From contig NZ_CP009512.1 in assembly GCF_000970205.1 (NCBI RefSeq), forward strand, positions 2,728,001-2,792,000: a DNA stretch of 64,000 bases, given 5' to 3'. Position 1 is the first letter of the stretch, and each line of letters starts with the position of its first letter. The translations under genes and the position numbers were made by a program. A model generated the notes under the pieces. The model saw only the letters and a list, made by a program, of their open reading frames with translations. It was not told where the DNA came from and did not search any database. The stretch is from Methanosarcina mazei S-6. GTDB taxonomy: Archaea; Halobacteriota; Methanosarcinia; Methanosarcinales; Methanosarcinaceae. Of this stretch, positions 1-8,562 are shown in pieces.

Positions 1-5
1 TCATC

Positions 6-1273
6 GGCAGTGTACCGAAAGTTCTGTAAATTATGATTGACTCTGTATCCTTTTCCTTTCACCACAAAAAAACAGGATGCAGAGTCAATGGTAGATTTAT
101 TCTCACTCATAAAAGATTATCTTGTCGATCAGGAAGATGGAATTCGCCATTTAATTACGTGGTTTTTAAATCTCGTAATGGAGGAGGAAGCCCTCCTCCA
201 GGTTGGTGCACAACGTTATGAGAGGACTGATTCTCGTAAAGCCAGTAGAAATGGCTACAAACCCCGAACCCTCCTTACCAAGTATGGAGAACTTGAATTA
301 TTAAAACCTCAATTCCGTGAGTTTCCCTTTGAAACTCAGGTATTTGAGAAATATTCCCGAGTTGAACAGGCCATCTTATCCGCTGTAGCTGAATCTTACC
401 TGCAAGGCGTTTCCACCCGAAGGGTGGATAAGGTCATGACTGCTTTGGGAGTTGAGGGAATCTCAGCCTCTTCAGTTTCCAGGATTACAAAAGAGCTGGA
501 TGAGAAAGTTTCAGAATTTTTGTCAAAGCCAATAGAACACGAAATTCCTTATTTGTTTATTGATGCTACTTATCTCAAAGTAAGAGATGGACTTCATTAC
601 GAAAATAAAGCTCTCTTTATAGTTTCTGGAGTCAGGGATGATGGTTTTCGCGAGATTCTTGGAGCAAGATTGGCAGACAGCGAAGACTCTCTGTTCTGGC
701 AAGATCTATTCGAAGACCTGAAAGAAAGAGGGTTAAGAGGTGTCAAGTTAATTGTTTCTGATGGTCATAAAGGAATACAAAAAGCAGTTAGAGAATCCTT
801 TATCGGATCAAGCTGGCAGATGTGCCACGTTCATCTGATAAGGCAAGCTCTAAAAAAGGTTCAAAAAAAGAAGCAAAAAGAAGTAGCAGATAAGATAAAA
901 GAAGCATTGGTAGACCGTCATAAATACAATGATTTGATAAGGGAACTGGATAAGATGGAATATAAAAGTGCAGCTGATACTCTTGAGAATTTTCAGTATG
1001 ATGTAATGAATTACATGCAGTTTCCACAGAGTCATTGGAGAAAAATAAGGACGACAAATATGATGGAGAGAACTAACAAGGAGATAAAAAGAAGAACCAA
1101 AGTTGTAGGAGCATTCCCTAACCAGGAATCAGTATTGAGACTGGTAGTCTCAATACTCATTGATATAAATGAAGACTGGATTACTGGAAACAGGTATATA
1201 GTAATGGAGCAGTAATCAAAAAAGAAGACTAAGGGGTATAGAGCAAATTTTACAGAAAATTAGGCACACTGCC
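6..1273 (+). mobile_element. IS256-family insertion sequence, complete
   Basis: The element is bounded by imperfect terminal inverted repeats of about 27 bp: the left end starts GGCAGTGTACCGAAAGTTCT, and the reverse complement of the right end starts GGCAGTGTGCCTAATTTTCT. The right end is followed by AACTCATC. The five bases visible before the left end, TCATC, equal the last five of that octamer, as expected for the 8-bp target duplication typical of IS256. The 1268-bp element holds one transposase gene that fills it. Both ends and the reading frame look intact, so it may be a recent arrival. Confidence 0.9.
88..1215 (+). CDS. IS256-family (mutator-type) transposase
   Basis: This is a DDE transposase that would cut and paste the surrounding element. 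The catalytic acids can be placed: Asp in LFIDATYLKV, Asp in LIVSDGHKG and Glu in TTNMMERTNKEIKRR, followed by the basic C-terminal stretch usual in this family. I chose ATG 88 (375 aa). An in-frame TTG at 37 would add 17 residues but lies five bases inside the left inverted repeat and has no ribosome site. The length is close to the roughly 400 aa normal for the family, and there is no frameshift. Confidence 0.88.
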   Translation: MVDLFSLIKDYLVDQEDGIRHLITWFLNLVMEEEALLQVGAQRYERTDSRKASRNGYKPRTLLTKYGELELLKPQFREFPFETQVFEKYSRVEQAILSAVAESYLQGVSTRRVDKVMTALGVEGISASSVSRITKELDEKVSEFLSKPIEHEIPYLFIDATYLKVRDGLHYENKALFIVSGVRDDGFREILGARLADSEDSLFWQDLFEDLKERGLRGVKLIVSDGHKGIQKAVRESFIGSSWQMCHVHLIRQALKKVQKKKQKEVADKIKEALVDRHKYNDLIRELDKMEYKSAADTLENFQYDVMNYMQFPQSHWRKIRTTNMMERTNKEIKRRTKVVGAFPNQESVLRLVVSILIDINEDWITGNRYIVMEQ

Positions 1274-1483
1274 AACTCATCTTCATAGAAAAATAATTTC
1301 AGATAAAAAAGCTGGTAAATCGGAGAACCTTTCTTTCAAAAATTTATTTCTTTGAGAAAAAAAGTGATATCACCAATCACAAACAAACTATTTTTAAAAT
1401 AAGGTATATTATAAGAAAATATTATTATTTAATAGGATTATATTGAATTGGGAGTAAAAAAGAAATTAACTCAAGGGGGAATC

Positions 1484-2086
1484 ATGGCAATAAAAAAACT
1501 TATCCTGCTTTTTATAGTCCTGTCAGTCTTAATCTCCGGCTGCCTTAATTCAGGAGAAGAGCAGGAGCTGGAAGATGAAGATTCCGGGGATTCAGGAAGT
1601 TCCGGAGGGTATTCTGGAGGGCAGAGATACGAGGAAGTGCAAACAGCAGAAGAAACAATAACATCAGAAGAATTGGGAACGCCTGTAGAGACAGAAACGT
1701 TTGAGGAGATAGAGACTCCTTTTGAAACAGAAACAGCTGAAGAAACGCTGACTCCGGAAGGCGCTGGCACAATTGCAGAAGGGCAAACCGAAAACCTGAC
1801 GGAAGAAGAAACCTCGCAGCCTGCGGAAACCGAACCGAGAACGTACCTCGTAAGGCTCAGGGAATATGTGATCATCCCTTCGGAGCTGGAAATCAATGTA
1901 GGGGATCTCGTGGTATGGAGAAACTTTGAAGATAGCGTTTTTACCCTGACCAGCGAGGAAGGGCTTTTCGAGGACCAGAGGCTAGGATACGGGAACACCT
2001 TTAATTACACATTCACTGAAACCGGCAACTACAGTTTCAGCGTTAGCGGATATCCGAACATGCGAATGACCATCACTGTAAAATAA
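1484..2086 (+). CDS. Lipoprotein with acidic linker and cupredoxin-like domain lacking copper ligands
   Basis: The protein begins with a lipoprotein signal (hydrophobic segment then LISGC), so it is probably lipid-anchored outside the membrane. Residues about 22-125 are an acidic Thr/Glu/Ser-rich low-complexity linker. The last 80 residues follow the plastocyanin/azurin-type beta-barrel pattern (VGDLVVWRNF, then TETGNYSFSVSGYPNM). At the positions of the usual His, Cys and His copper ligands I read Phe, Val and Tyr; only the Met is kept. It is therefore probably a copper-free cupredoxin fold. ATG 1484 is preceded by AAGGGGGA at 1473-1480, which favours it over an upstream TTG at 1448. The role is unknown. 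Confidence 0.72.
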   Translation: MAIKKLILLFIVLSVLISGCLNSGEEQELEDEDSGDSGSSGGYSGGQRYEEVQTAEETITSEELGTPVETETFEEIETPFETETAEETLTPEGAGTIAEGQTENLTEEETSQPAETEPRTYLVRLREYVIIPSELEINVGDLVVWRNFEDSVFTLTSEEGLFEDQRLGYGNTFNYTFTETGNYSFSVSGYPNMRMTITVK

Positions 2087-2110
2087 TATCCCAAAGTATA
2101 GCAACTTTAG

Positions 2111-3277
2111 ATGATCTGTAGAACTATAGTGGAAGGGACAACAAAGATATCGGTTCCGGTCCCGCCTCCGGATGCAAATTTCCCTCCCTCGGCAGCGCCG
2201 GTGTTCTATAACCCGGAAATGGAGCTTAACCGTGATATTAATGTTGCAGCAACTGCAGCATTTGTGGAGAGGCTTCTTTCAAAAAAAGACATACTGAGAG
2301 AGGAGATACGTTATGTGGATGCTTTTTCGGCATCAGGGATCCGTGGACTGAGGATTGCAGGAGAAGTAGGGATTCACTCGACCATGAATGACTGGAGCCA
2401 CGAAGCGTTTGAACTGATAAAGGAAAATATTAAAATTAACGGGCTTGAGGAAAAAGCCCAGGCTACTCGCAGGAATGCAAATGTCCTGCTTCATGAGCAG
2501 AGGTTTCATATTGTTGATGTTGACCCCTTTGGCACTCCTTCGCCTTACCTTGATGCGGCTGCAAGTTCGGCATACAGCATGCTTTCGGTTACTGCTACAG
2601 ACACAGCACCTCTCTGTGGCGCACACCTTAACTCAGGGATCAGAAAATACGCATCCGTGCCACTAAATACGGAATACCACAGCGAAATGGGATTGAGGGT
2701 ACTGCTCGGAGCCTGTGCAAGGGAGCTTGCAAAACACGAAAAAGGCATGTTGCCCCTGCTCTCCCATGTTACACGCCACTACGTCCGCACTTACCTTGAA
2801 GTCCTGCCCGGGTCCAGAAAGGCTGATAAGACCCTTAAGTCCATGGGATTCGTGGCTCACTGCCCCAGATGCGGTTTCAGGAAACCCGTCTATGGGCTTG
2901 CTGTCCATATTGAAAAGGAATGCCCTGAATGCGGAGGATTGACAAAAATCGCAGGCCCTCTCTGGCTCGGACCTTATAGAGAGCCTGAGTTCTGCAATGA
3001 AGTGATTTCCGAACTTGAGGCGCATCCCCTGAATACAAAAGAGAAGGTAAGGAAAATAATTACGTTCTGCAGGGATGAACTCGACATTCCTATGTTCTAC
3101 GACCAGCACGTAATCTGCAAAGAACTCGGGGCTTCAGCAACAGGTATAGAGAGCCTTATAGAGGCGCTCAGGGCAGGCGGGTTTGAAGCTTCGAGAACTC
3201 ATTTCACAGGGACCTCTTTCAAAACAGATGCTCCCATAGCCGAAATAAAGAAGATAATCCTGGCACTTTCAGGATGA
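2111..3277 (+). CDS. trm1: tRNA (guanine(26)-N2)-dimethyltransferase Trm1
   Basis: Trm1 dimethylates G26 of tRNA using S-adenosylmethionine. The 388-aa protein has the family opening ([20 protein letters not shown], then [10 protein letters not shown]), the Rossmann methyltransferase core with [16 protein letters not shown] and the catalytic-loop motif [18 protein letters not shown]-terminal zinc-binding region has CPRCGF and CPECGG. The length is normal for archaeal Trm1. It lies 25 bp after the lipoprotein gene on the same strand, but the two have no evident functional link. The start is an ATG at the expected N-terminus. Confidence 0.93.
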   Translation: MICRTIVEGTTKISVPVPPPDANFPPSAAPVFYNPEMELNRDINVAATAAFVERLLSKKDILREEIRYVDAFSASGIRGLRIAGEVGIHSTMNDWSHEAFELIKENIKINGLEEKAQATRRNANVLLHEQRFHIVDVDPFGTPSPYLDAAASSAYSMLSVTATDTAPLCGAHLNSGIRKYASVPLNTEYHSEMGLRVLLGACARELAKHEKGMLPLLSHVTRHYVRTYLEVLPGSRKADKTLKSMGFVAHCPRCGFRKPVYGLAVHIEKECPECGGLTKIAGPLWLGPYREPEFCNEVISELEAHPLNTKEKVRKIITFCRDELDIPMFYDQHVICKELGASATGIESLIEALRAGGFEASRTHFTGTSFKTDAPIAEIKKIILALSG

Positions 3278-3318
3278 AGAGTATACTCATTTAAAAAATG
3301 GAGACATAAAAACTGTTC

Positions 3319-3332
3319 CAATAATATATAAA
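3319..3332 (+). promoter_or_regulatory. Candidate TATA box for the winged-helix gene
   Basis: An A/T run, AATAATATATAAAC, sits about 75 bp before the next start codon in a spacer that is otherwise unremarkable. It matches archaeal TATA elements, and a start near 3350 would give a leader of about 50 nt. It was assigned by pattern only. Confidence 0.35.
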
Positions 3333-3402
3333 CTATTAACGAATAATAAACGCCTGAGCTCAGATACAGAAATGATCCGCTAAAAAACTCTATGTGATAC
3401 TC

Positions 3403-4068
3403 ATGTCTGAAGAAGATGCAGAAAAGCTGTTTTTGCAGGAAAAACCCACGCGTGCACTGCTATTCATAGGTTCTACAGGAAAAACCTATGCTTCTGTTAT
3501 TTCAAAGGAGATAGACTCGACATTTGCCCATACTACGAGGATTCTTTCGAAGATGGAACAGTCCGGACTTATAAGATTCACATTCGAAGGGCGGATAAAA
3601 TTTGTTGAACTTACGAAATACGGAGAGGAAGTCGAAGCTGCCCTGAAAGATTTTCGGAATATAATTTCTGAAGAGTCTCCTTTAAGAAAAGAATACCTGA
3701 CAGCAGAAGAAGCGGGCAAAGTGGATAAAGTCAGGGAAAGCGAAGGAAAGGAATACAGAGAACACGAAGAATGGGAAGAAGAAAACGAAAGCGAAAAAGA
3801 TCTTGACCCTCTCAGCGCCGAAATCCTGGAAAAGGTAAGGAATCTGAGGAACAAAATAGAGGGCATCTACAGGGAAGCAGCCGAGACAGGGCAGAGTAAG
3901 GAGATGCTTTCAAGAAAACTTGGCCCCAACAGCCGGGACATCAAAAAGCTGTATAATCAGATTGAAAACGCAGAAACTCCTGTTGACGAAACAGTGGTTT
4001 TAGCTCTGGAAGAAACAGAAGGGCTCCTTGAATCTTACCTGAAGGGCTCAAAGCCGGAGAATGTTTGA
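3403..4068 (+). CDS. Winged-helix (MarR-like) DNA-binding protein of unknown role
   Basis: The first 90 residues form a winged-helix domain: TRALLFIGSTGKTYASVISK as first helices, STFAHTTRILSKMEQSGL as recognition helix, and a wing before VELTKYG. The remaining 130 residues are highly charged and probably helical (KVRNLRNKIEGIYREAAETG). This suggests a regulator with an oligomerisation or partner-binding tail; no ligand domain is recognisable. The frame allows GTG 3394 or ATG 3403, and I used the ATG. It stands 42 bp before the DUF2110-type gene, with which it may be cotranscribed. Confidence 0.65.
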   Translation: MSEEDAEKLFLQEKPTRALLFIGSTGKTYASVISKEIDSTFAHTTRILSKMEQSGLIRFTFEGRIKFVELTKYGEEVEAALKDFRNIISEESPLRKEYLTAEEAGKVDKVRESEGKEYREHEEWEEENESEKDLDPLSAEILEKVRNLRNKIEGIYREAAETGQSKEMLSRKLGPNSRDIKKLYNQIENAETPVDETVVLALEETEGLLESYLKGSKPENV

Positions 4069-4110
4069 TTCCCGCAGTACGATAGAGAAGAATGAATTGG
4101 CAGGAAAAAA

Positions 4111-4806
4111 ATGAAAAAAGTTGTAACCCTCCAGCATATTTATGGAAAAAACCGGGAAACGATGGCTGAACTCCTGAAAACCCTGGTTGAGAATGAATTG
4201 AAAGACCTCGAAGTAAAGGTTGATGTATCCATTACCCCGGAAAACTGGGCAGAATTCTCCCTTGAAGGGGAAGACGAAGAGGTATCAGCAAACCTCCTGG
4301 AGTCCAGATACGGAAGCCCTGCAAAAAAAGCCGAACCCGGAAAGATATATATGGGTTTTCTTCAGGCTTTTCCTGAAGATTCTTTTATTGTCAATATCGG
4401 AGTCCCTGTGCAGGTTGAAGCTGAAGAACTCAAAGCACTGGGAACCGGGAAGCCAAAACAGCTTGCTTCAAGGTTTGGCCTGATCCCTCACCTGCCTGTT
4501 GAAATAGAGGTGCTGGAGGCAAATAAAAAGATAAAAGCCCGCTTCACTAAAAAACAGCTTGACCTCTGGTGGGGCTGGAAAAAAGCAAGCACGGACAGAG
4601 TTGTCATTAATGCTGCTACCAGATCGGAAATAAAAAGCGCTATAAAAAAGACAGGCCACGGCAGGGATATCTACGAAATAGAACGCCTTGGTCTTCTTGA
4701 GCATGCAGTCGTATGCCGGGAAACAACAGACGGACCAGGAATTGTGGCAGCAATAGGCCCTCGCCTGAAGTCAGAGATGGGAGTTGTAATAGGGGATTCC
4801 CGTTAA
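4111..4806 (+). CDS. Conserved archaeal protein, probably DUF2110 family
   Basis: This is a soluble 231-aa protein with no signal peptide or membrane segment. The opening MKKVVTLQHIYGKNRE and the later stretch ARFTKKQLDLWWGWKK remind me of the archaeal DUF2110 family. No catalytic motif is evident and the function is unknown. It follows the winged-helix gene closely and is followed by a strong hairpin, so the two may form one short transcription unit. Confidence 0.6.
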   Translation: MKKVVTLQHIYGKNRETMAELLKTLVENELKDLEVKVDVSITPENWAEFSLEGEDEEVSANLLESRYGSPAKKAEPGKIYMGFLQAFPEDSFIVNIGVPVQVEAEELKALGTGKPKQLASRFGLIPHLPVEIEVLEANKKIKARFTKKQLDLWWGWKKASTDRVVINAATRSEIKSAIKKTGHGRDIYEIERLGLLEHAVVCRETTDGPGIVAAIGPRLKSEMGVVIGDSR

Positions 4807-4818
4807 CTCTCATTAATG

Positions 4819-4858
4819 TATGCCTGTGAGCCTGCCTGAAAAATAGGCTCTGGGCATA
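4819..4858 (+). terminator. Nested hairpin after the DUF2110-type gene
   Basis: TATGCC at 4819 pairs with GGCATA ending at 4858, and inside it GAGCCT pairs with AGGCTC around a short loop. A run of A and T follows. It lies between convergent genes (plus strand ends at 4806, msvR stop at 4974) and could end transcription from the left. Confidence 0.5.
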
Positions 4859-4973
4859 AAAAGTAAATTTTTAAGAGGAATTCCCTGAAACGTTTTACGC
4901 CAGAAGGATCATTTTTAAAGAAGAAGTTCCTGATAAAAATGATTATGTAAAACTGCATATCTAAAAAAATAAT

Positions 4974-5714
4974 TCAGATTGTGATTTCAAAAAGACAGTG
5001 TTCGTGTCCGGTTCCGTAACACTCGATTTCCAGAACACCGCACTCTTTTCCCAGCTTTTCTTTGAGGATCCCTTCAATTATTCCTTCTTTGAGGGAACAG
5101 AAAGGTTTTCCTGTTACGGGCAAGGACATAGCCTTGAAGCCGCCGTCTACCCTGAGGGCGGGAGAGTTTTCCATAAGCACGGAAACCTGGCAGTCCTCAT
5201 GAAATTCCAGAAAACCTGCAACTTCATTTAATAGGGCTTCAAGCGTGCTGGATTCAAAGTTAAGAGAAAGATGCTTCCCGATGTCTATTCCAATCATCTT
5301 GACAACAGGGGAGTTATCAATCCCGTAAGCCTCAAAACCAAAACGAAACACATGAAACATGGTTTCCATAAAGCGGAACCTGTCGTTTCCGTTTGCAGCA
5401 GCCAGGTCCAGCAGACACCTGTAATTGCCTGTGGACGGCTCCTGAGAGCAGCCCATGTAGCAGGAAGTCAGGGAATAGATTTTTTTGCGCCGGTCTTCAG
5501 GGTCAAAATTCTCGTCAACAAGGTTGCATGACCTGAGGTCATTCAGGTGAACAGAGATTGTTGACTTGGCCTTTGCCGTATATCTTACGATTTCATCAAA
5601 AGTTTTTGGCTCTTCCCTGAGAAGATTCAGGATCTGGAGTTTAACGGGGCTGTCTATGGCTACAAGCCCTTTTTCGGTATAAAAGAATTCAGTCTTGGTC
5701 TCAGGTTTTGCCAT
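4974..5714 (-). CDS. msvR: Redox-sensing methanogen-specific regulator MsvR
   Basis: MsvR proteins are methanogen transcription factors that couple an N-terminal ArsR-like winged helix to a C-terminal V4R domain whose cysteines sense redox state. Here residues about 15-80 form the helix-turn-helix (TFDEIVRYTAKAKSTISVHL). The C-terminal part (about 110-246) has the V4R ending LEIECYGTGHEHCLFEI. Cysteines lie at 63, 85, 89, 100, 175, 206, 225, 232 and 240, a pattern that agrees with my memory of the studied M. acetivorans protein. A TATA box and an MsvR-type inverted repeat lie just upstream, so autoregulation is likely. It is transcribed alone, divergent from pspA. Confidence 0.85.
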   Translation of the reverse strand: MAKPETKTEFFYTEKGLVAIDSPVKLQILNLLREEPKTFDEIVRYTAKAKSTISVHLNDLRSCNLVDENFDPEDRRKKIYSLTSCYMGCSQEPSTGNYRCLLDLAAANGNDRFRFMETMFHVFRFGFEAYGIDNSPVVKMIGIDIGKHLSLNFESSTLEALLNEVAGFLEFHEDCQVSVLMENSPALRVDGGFKAMSLPVTGKPFCSLKEGIIEGILKEKLGKECGVLEIECYGTGHEHCLFEITI

Positions 5715-5740
5715 AATATCTTTAGATAAGTTGTGTTTTG

Positions 5741-5750
5741 AATATATAAA
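5741..5750 (-). promoter_or_regulatory. TATA box of msvR
   Basis: On the minus strand the bases read TTTATATATT, 27-36 bp before the msvR ATG. The transcript would therefore begin at or very near the start codon (short or absent leader). The MsvR-type inverted repeat lies 3 bp further upstream. Confidence 0.6.
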
Positions 5751-5753
5751 ACG

Positions 5754-5769
5754 TTCGCGTGGCTACGAA
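5754..5769. promoter_or_regulatory. MsvR-type operator (inverted repeat)
   Basis: The plus strand reads TTCGCGTGGCTACGAA. The motif I recall for MsvR binding is TTCGTA-N4-TACGAA, so one half-site is perfect (TACGAA) and the other differs at two inner bases (TTCGCG). The spacing of four is exact. It abuts the msvR TATA box on its upstream side, where a bound protein could interfere with TFB or recruit factors. Confidence 0.6.
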
Positions 5770-5901
5770 TAATCAGGCATAATATATAATAATATATAGA
5801 TAAAAAGATTTGAAAAAAAAGCTGCCGATTCAGGATGTTGAGAGAAAAGAAACAGGAAGGAAAAGTGTGAAAAAGTAAATGATAGAGTAAAATAAAATAG
5901 C

Positions 5902-6004
5902 GTACAGATAAGCTAAAAAGTACAGATAAACTAAAGGTACAGATAAACTAAAGGTACAGATAAACTAAAGGTACAGATAAACCAAAGGCACAGATAAACT
6001 AAAA
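5902..6004 (+). repeat. Six 17-bp tandem repeats in the msvR-pspA spacer
   Basis: The unit GTACAGATAAACTAAAG is repeated about six times, with the first copy (AGCTAAAAA end) and the last two (ACCAAAG; GCACAG start) slightly changed. The array occupies the middle of the 440-bp divergent spacer between msvR and pspA. No gene is visible in the rest of the spacer. Confidence 0.9.
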
Positions 6005-6155
6005 ATATAACTCCGCCCAAAAGGCATAAGGAAGAAAGGGATACTGCAAGAAAAAGTGCAGAAAGGTTTTTTCAGGAAATCTTGCTCCAGATAAGTAAGA
6101 ATATAAAAACCTTCCCGCGTTATAATAATTTTAAAAAAATCAAAGGGGAAAACAC

Positions 6156-6914
6156 ATGGGATTGCTATCAAGGATGGAAACGGTATTCAAATCCAAAATG
6201 AATAAAGTTCTTAACAGAATGGAAGACCCAAGGGAAACGCTTGATTATTCTTATGAAAAGCAGCTGGAACTGCTTCAAAACGTGAAAAAGGGTGTCGCGG
6301 AGGTAACAACTTCTAAAAAGCGCCTCCAGCTCCAGAAAGCAAAACTGCTCCAGAGCAATGAGAAGCTTGAAAAGCAGGCAAGGGACGCAGTTGCAGTTGA
6401 CCGTGAAGACCTCGCAAGGCTCGCCCTTGAGAGAAAAGCTGCCATCCAGCAGCAGGTCGATGGGATTGACATGGAGATTGCAGAGCTTGAAAAACAGGAA
6501 GAAAAGCTCATAGCCGCAGAAAAACGCCTTTCTACAAAGGTAGAGATCTTCAGGACAAAGAAGGAGTCCATAAAAGCCCAGTACTCCGCAGCCGAAGCCC
6601 AGGTAAAGATTAACGAGTCCGTTACCGGAATCAGTGAAGAGATGGCAGATGTAGGTCTTGCCCTTGAGAGGGCTGAGAATAAAACTGAAGAAATGAAAGC
6701 CAGAGCCGAAGCCATTGATGAATTGATGGAAGCCGGCACTCTCGAGGACCTCACAGGCGGCAGGGACGATATAGAACGCGAGCTTGCAAAAATAAGCACC
6801 CGGACAAGTGTTGAATCCGAACTTGCGAAACTCAAAGCCGAAGCAGGGAAGGAATCTGGAAAAACAAAAACCACTGAAGAAGGTAAAGGCCCGGAAGAAG
6901 GAAAGGAGGTCTGA
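6156..6914 (+). CDS. pspA: PspA/IM30 family membrane-stress protein
   Basis: PspA proteins bind damaged cytoplasmic membrane and form large assemblies of the ESCRT-III type. The 252-aa protein starts with the family amphipathic helix (MGLLSRMETVFKSKMNKVLN), followed by the conserved DPRETLDYSYEKQLELLQNV and a coiled-coil body rich in Lys, Glu and Ala to about residue 225. The tail is charged. A ribosome site, AAAGGGGA, precedes the ATG. It lies 2 bp before the pspAA gene, so the two are translationally linked. Bacterial Psp partners such as pspB/C are not seen. Confidence 0.9.
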   Translation: MGLLSRMETVFKSKMNKVLNRMEDPRETLDYSYEKQLELLQNVKKGVAEVTTSKKRLQLQKAKLLQSNEKLEKQARDAVAVDREDLARLALERKAAIQQQVDGIDMEIAELEKQEEKLIAAEKRLSTKVEIFRTKKESIKAQYSAAEAQVKINESVTGISEEMADVGLALERAENKTEEMKARAEAIDELMEAGTLEDLTGGRDDIERELAKISTRTSVESELAKLKAEAGKESGKTKTTEEGKGPEEGKEV

Positions 6915-6916
6915 AA

Positions 6917-7195
6917 ATGATTATCAGGATCGTAGGGGAAGGACAGTACAGGGCACCTGAAGCCCTGTGTGACGAATTAAACCAGATAGATAACAGGATA
7001 GTTACTCTTGTTACGGAAGGAAAAAAAGAAGAATTCCGGGCTGAACTTGCAAAACTGATTTCCGAAATAAAGGTAAAAGGAGAAGCAATTGGAGCCGAAG
7101 AGATCCTGGAGTCTGATATAATCGTGCCTCCGGAAGATCTGAGCCTTGAAGAAGCAAAAGATATTTTCAAGGGATCAGGAATATTCGAGGACTAA
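6917..7195 (+). CDS. PspA-associated protein PspAA
   Basis: This 92-aa protein opens with MIIRIVGEGQYRAP and ends in an acidic segment, matching the small PspAA domain often encoded next to pspA in archaea and bacteria. It has no membrane segment. It starts 2 bp after the pspA stop, with AAAGGAGG as the ribosome site inside the end of pspA, which indicates one operon. A direct role in modulating PspA assembly is inferred from the pairing only. Confidence 0.8.
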   Translation: MIIRIVGEGQYRAPEALCDELNQIDNRIVTLVTEGKKEEFRAELAKLISEIKVKGEAIGAEEILESDIIVPPEDLSLEEAKDIFKGSGIFED

Positions 7196-7243
7196 AAACC
7201 CGGTACAAAGGCTTTAAAATTATGTAAAAAGGAGATAAGGAGT

Positions 7244-7294
7244 CTTCATACGTGAGGAATCTTCATACGTGAGGAATCTTCATACGTGAGGAAT
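7244..7294 (+). repeat. Three perfect 17-bp tandem repeats
   Basis: CTTCATACGTGAGGAAT occurs three times without mismatch, 49 bp after the pspAA stop. The 296-bp gap to the next gene contains this array and a terminator-like hairpin and nothing else recognisable. Confidence 0.95.
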
Positions 7295-7316
7295 AGCTGT
7301 GCAGGGTTTTAGAAAC

Positions 7317-7339
7317 AAATCCTGTAACAGGGATTTTTT
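7317..7339 (+). terminator. Hairpin plus T-run after pspA-pspAA
   Basis: AAATCCTG and CAGGGATT form a short stem around TAA, followed by six T residues. This is the pattern of an intrinsic-like terminator for the pspA-pspAA transcript. A similar pair of arms occurs after grpE. Confidence 0.5.
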
Positions 7340-7491
7340 GATATGAGCATCTCTTTAACCTCAGGTGCTCTGCCTCTGACCCCTAAAAAAAGTTTTTACA
7401 GGGTATTCCTGATATTTACTATTCAGGATATTTTATTGAACATCCGGAGATTGAACCCTCCATAGAATGACCACGAAAACTGCCTTTTTAA

Positions 7492-7941
7492 TCACCGCAC
7501 GATCATTACAGGAACTTTTGAGTGCCTGAGCACATTTTCTGCGACGCTTCCGATAAGGAACCTTTTAATTCCGGTGAGTCCCTGTGTGCCCATAACTATA
7601 AGGTCAATGTCATTTTCCTCGGCATACTCAAGAATTTTTTCAGCCGGGATGCCCTTCAGATACACAGGGTTCACTTTAACTCCGCTTTCCTTCCCCAGGT
7701 TCTGCACATAACCTGTTGAAGCCCCTCCTTTGCTGGCAAGATATTCCTCAAAAGCGTCCGTCCAGCCCATTACAGTCCGTGCAGTTCCTGCGTGTTCGGT
7801 AGAAACAACGTACAGAGCATCAACTTCGGCTCCTGTTGACTTTGCGACATCTATCCCGTAAGAAGCTGCTCTTTCGGCATTTTCCGACCCATCCGTTGCA
7901 ATCAGAATTCTTTTGAAGTGATTTCCGGTAATCCTATCCAC
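7492..7941 (-). CDS. Universal stress protein (UspA family)
   Basis: This is a single-domain 149-aa UspA fold. It opens with KRILIATDGSENAERAASYG and ends with the nucleotide-binding signature GTQGLTGIKRFLIGSVAENV and the strand VPVMIV. These residues suggest an ATP-binding type of Usp. The start used is GTG 7941, which has only a weak ribosome site abutting it (AAAGGG), so the true start may differ by a few residues. It appears to be transcribed alone. The precise stress role cannot be read from sequence. Confidence 0.85.
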   Translation of the reverse strand: MDRITGNHFKRILIATDGSENAERAASYGIDVAKSTGAEVDALYVVSTEHAGTARTVMGWTDAFEEYLASKGGASTGYVQNLGKESGVKVNPVYLKGIPAEKILEYAEENDIDLIVMGTQGLTGIKRFLIGSVAENVLRHSKVPVMIVR

Positions 7942-8195
7942 CCCTTTAATCCTAGATTAAACTATACGGCTATTAATATTAAAATTCATCCAGAAGAAAA
8001 ATAAGCCTTCAGACAGAAGTACTTATAGACCAGAATAAAAATTCATGGAAAAGACCGCTCCCCTTTGTCGAGCAGGACAGGAAAAGCTCTGAAGCGGATG
8101 AAAAGGACAGCTTGCAGTTGTGCTTGCAGACAACCACAGGAAGAATCTATGGTTTTTCTGTCCTGGAGGGAAATTCGGTTACCAGAGCAAAATCT

Positions 8196-8461
8196 TCAGA
8201 CTTTTTCATGCTCATTTTTGATTTTATCCCTGTGGGTTGTATCTCTGAATTTAATGATAAATTTCGTGCCCCTTCTCTTTCAAAATAGAGATTCCTATCT
8301 ATCCAGCCCACAAGAGCATTCACAAGCTGCAGACTTAGGGAGTCTGCGTTTCTGAAATTAAAATTATTGGAAAGTCCTTTTCCATTATCCGAAAAGATGA
8401 GCGTGAAATTTTCATGATTTTGAGAACCTTTAAGTCCGTTTTCCAGATTGGTAATTACATG
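8196..8461 (-). pseudogene. Relic of a PAS-type histidine kinase (C-terminal ATPase domain), frameshifted
   Basis: Reading the minus strand from 8461 gives a peptide that parallels the C-terminus of the 1062-aa kinase at 15480-18668. FTLIFSDNGKGL matches YTLVVSDNGLGF, and NADSLSLQLVNALV matches STNSLGLQLVNILV. Near 8270 the frame must shift by one base to continue as GTKFIIKFRDT, parallel to GTKFKIWFKD, before a stop at 8196. The upstream half of the ATPase domain, the histidine region and any start codon are missing. This is a dead fragment of a kinase gene, probably left by an old deletion. No gene replaces it on either strand. Confidence 0.75.
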
Positions 8462-8562
8462 CTATCATATTCAAATATTAACCGATCAGTATAAAATAGA
8501 TTTTAGATTGAATATTAATTAATAATTTACAGATAATTTTGTGTAAAGATTCATTTTCGGAA

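Noticed and set aside
8065-8355. 96-codon plus-strand frame
   Set aside because: It covers the kinase relic in antisense; the minus-strand similarity explains the sequence better.
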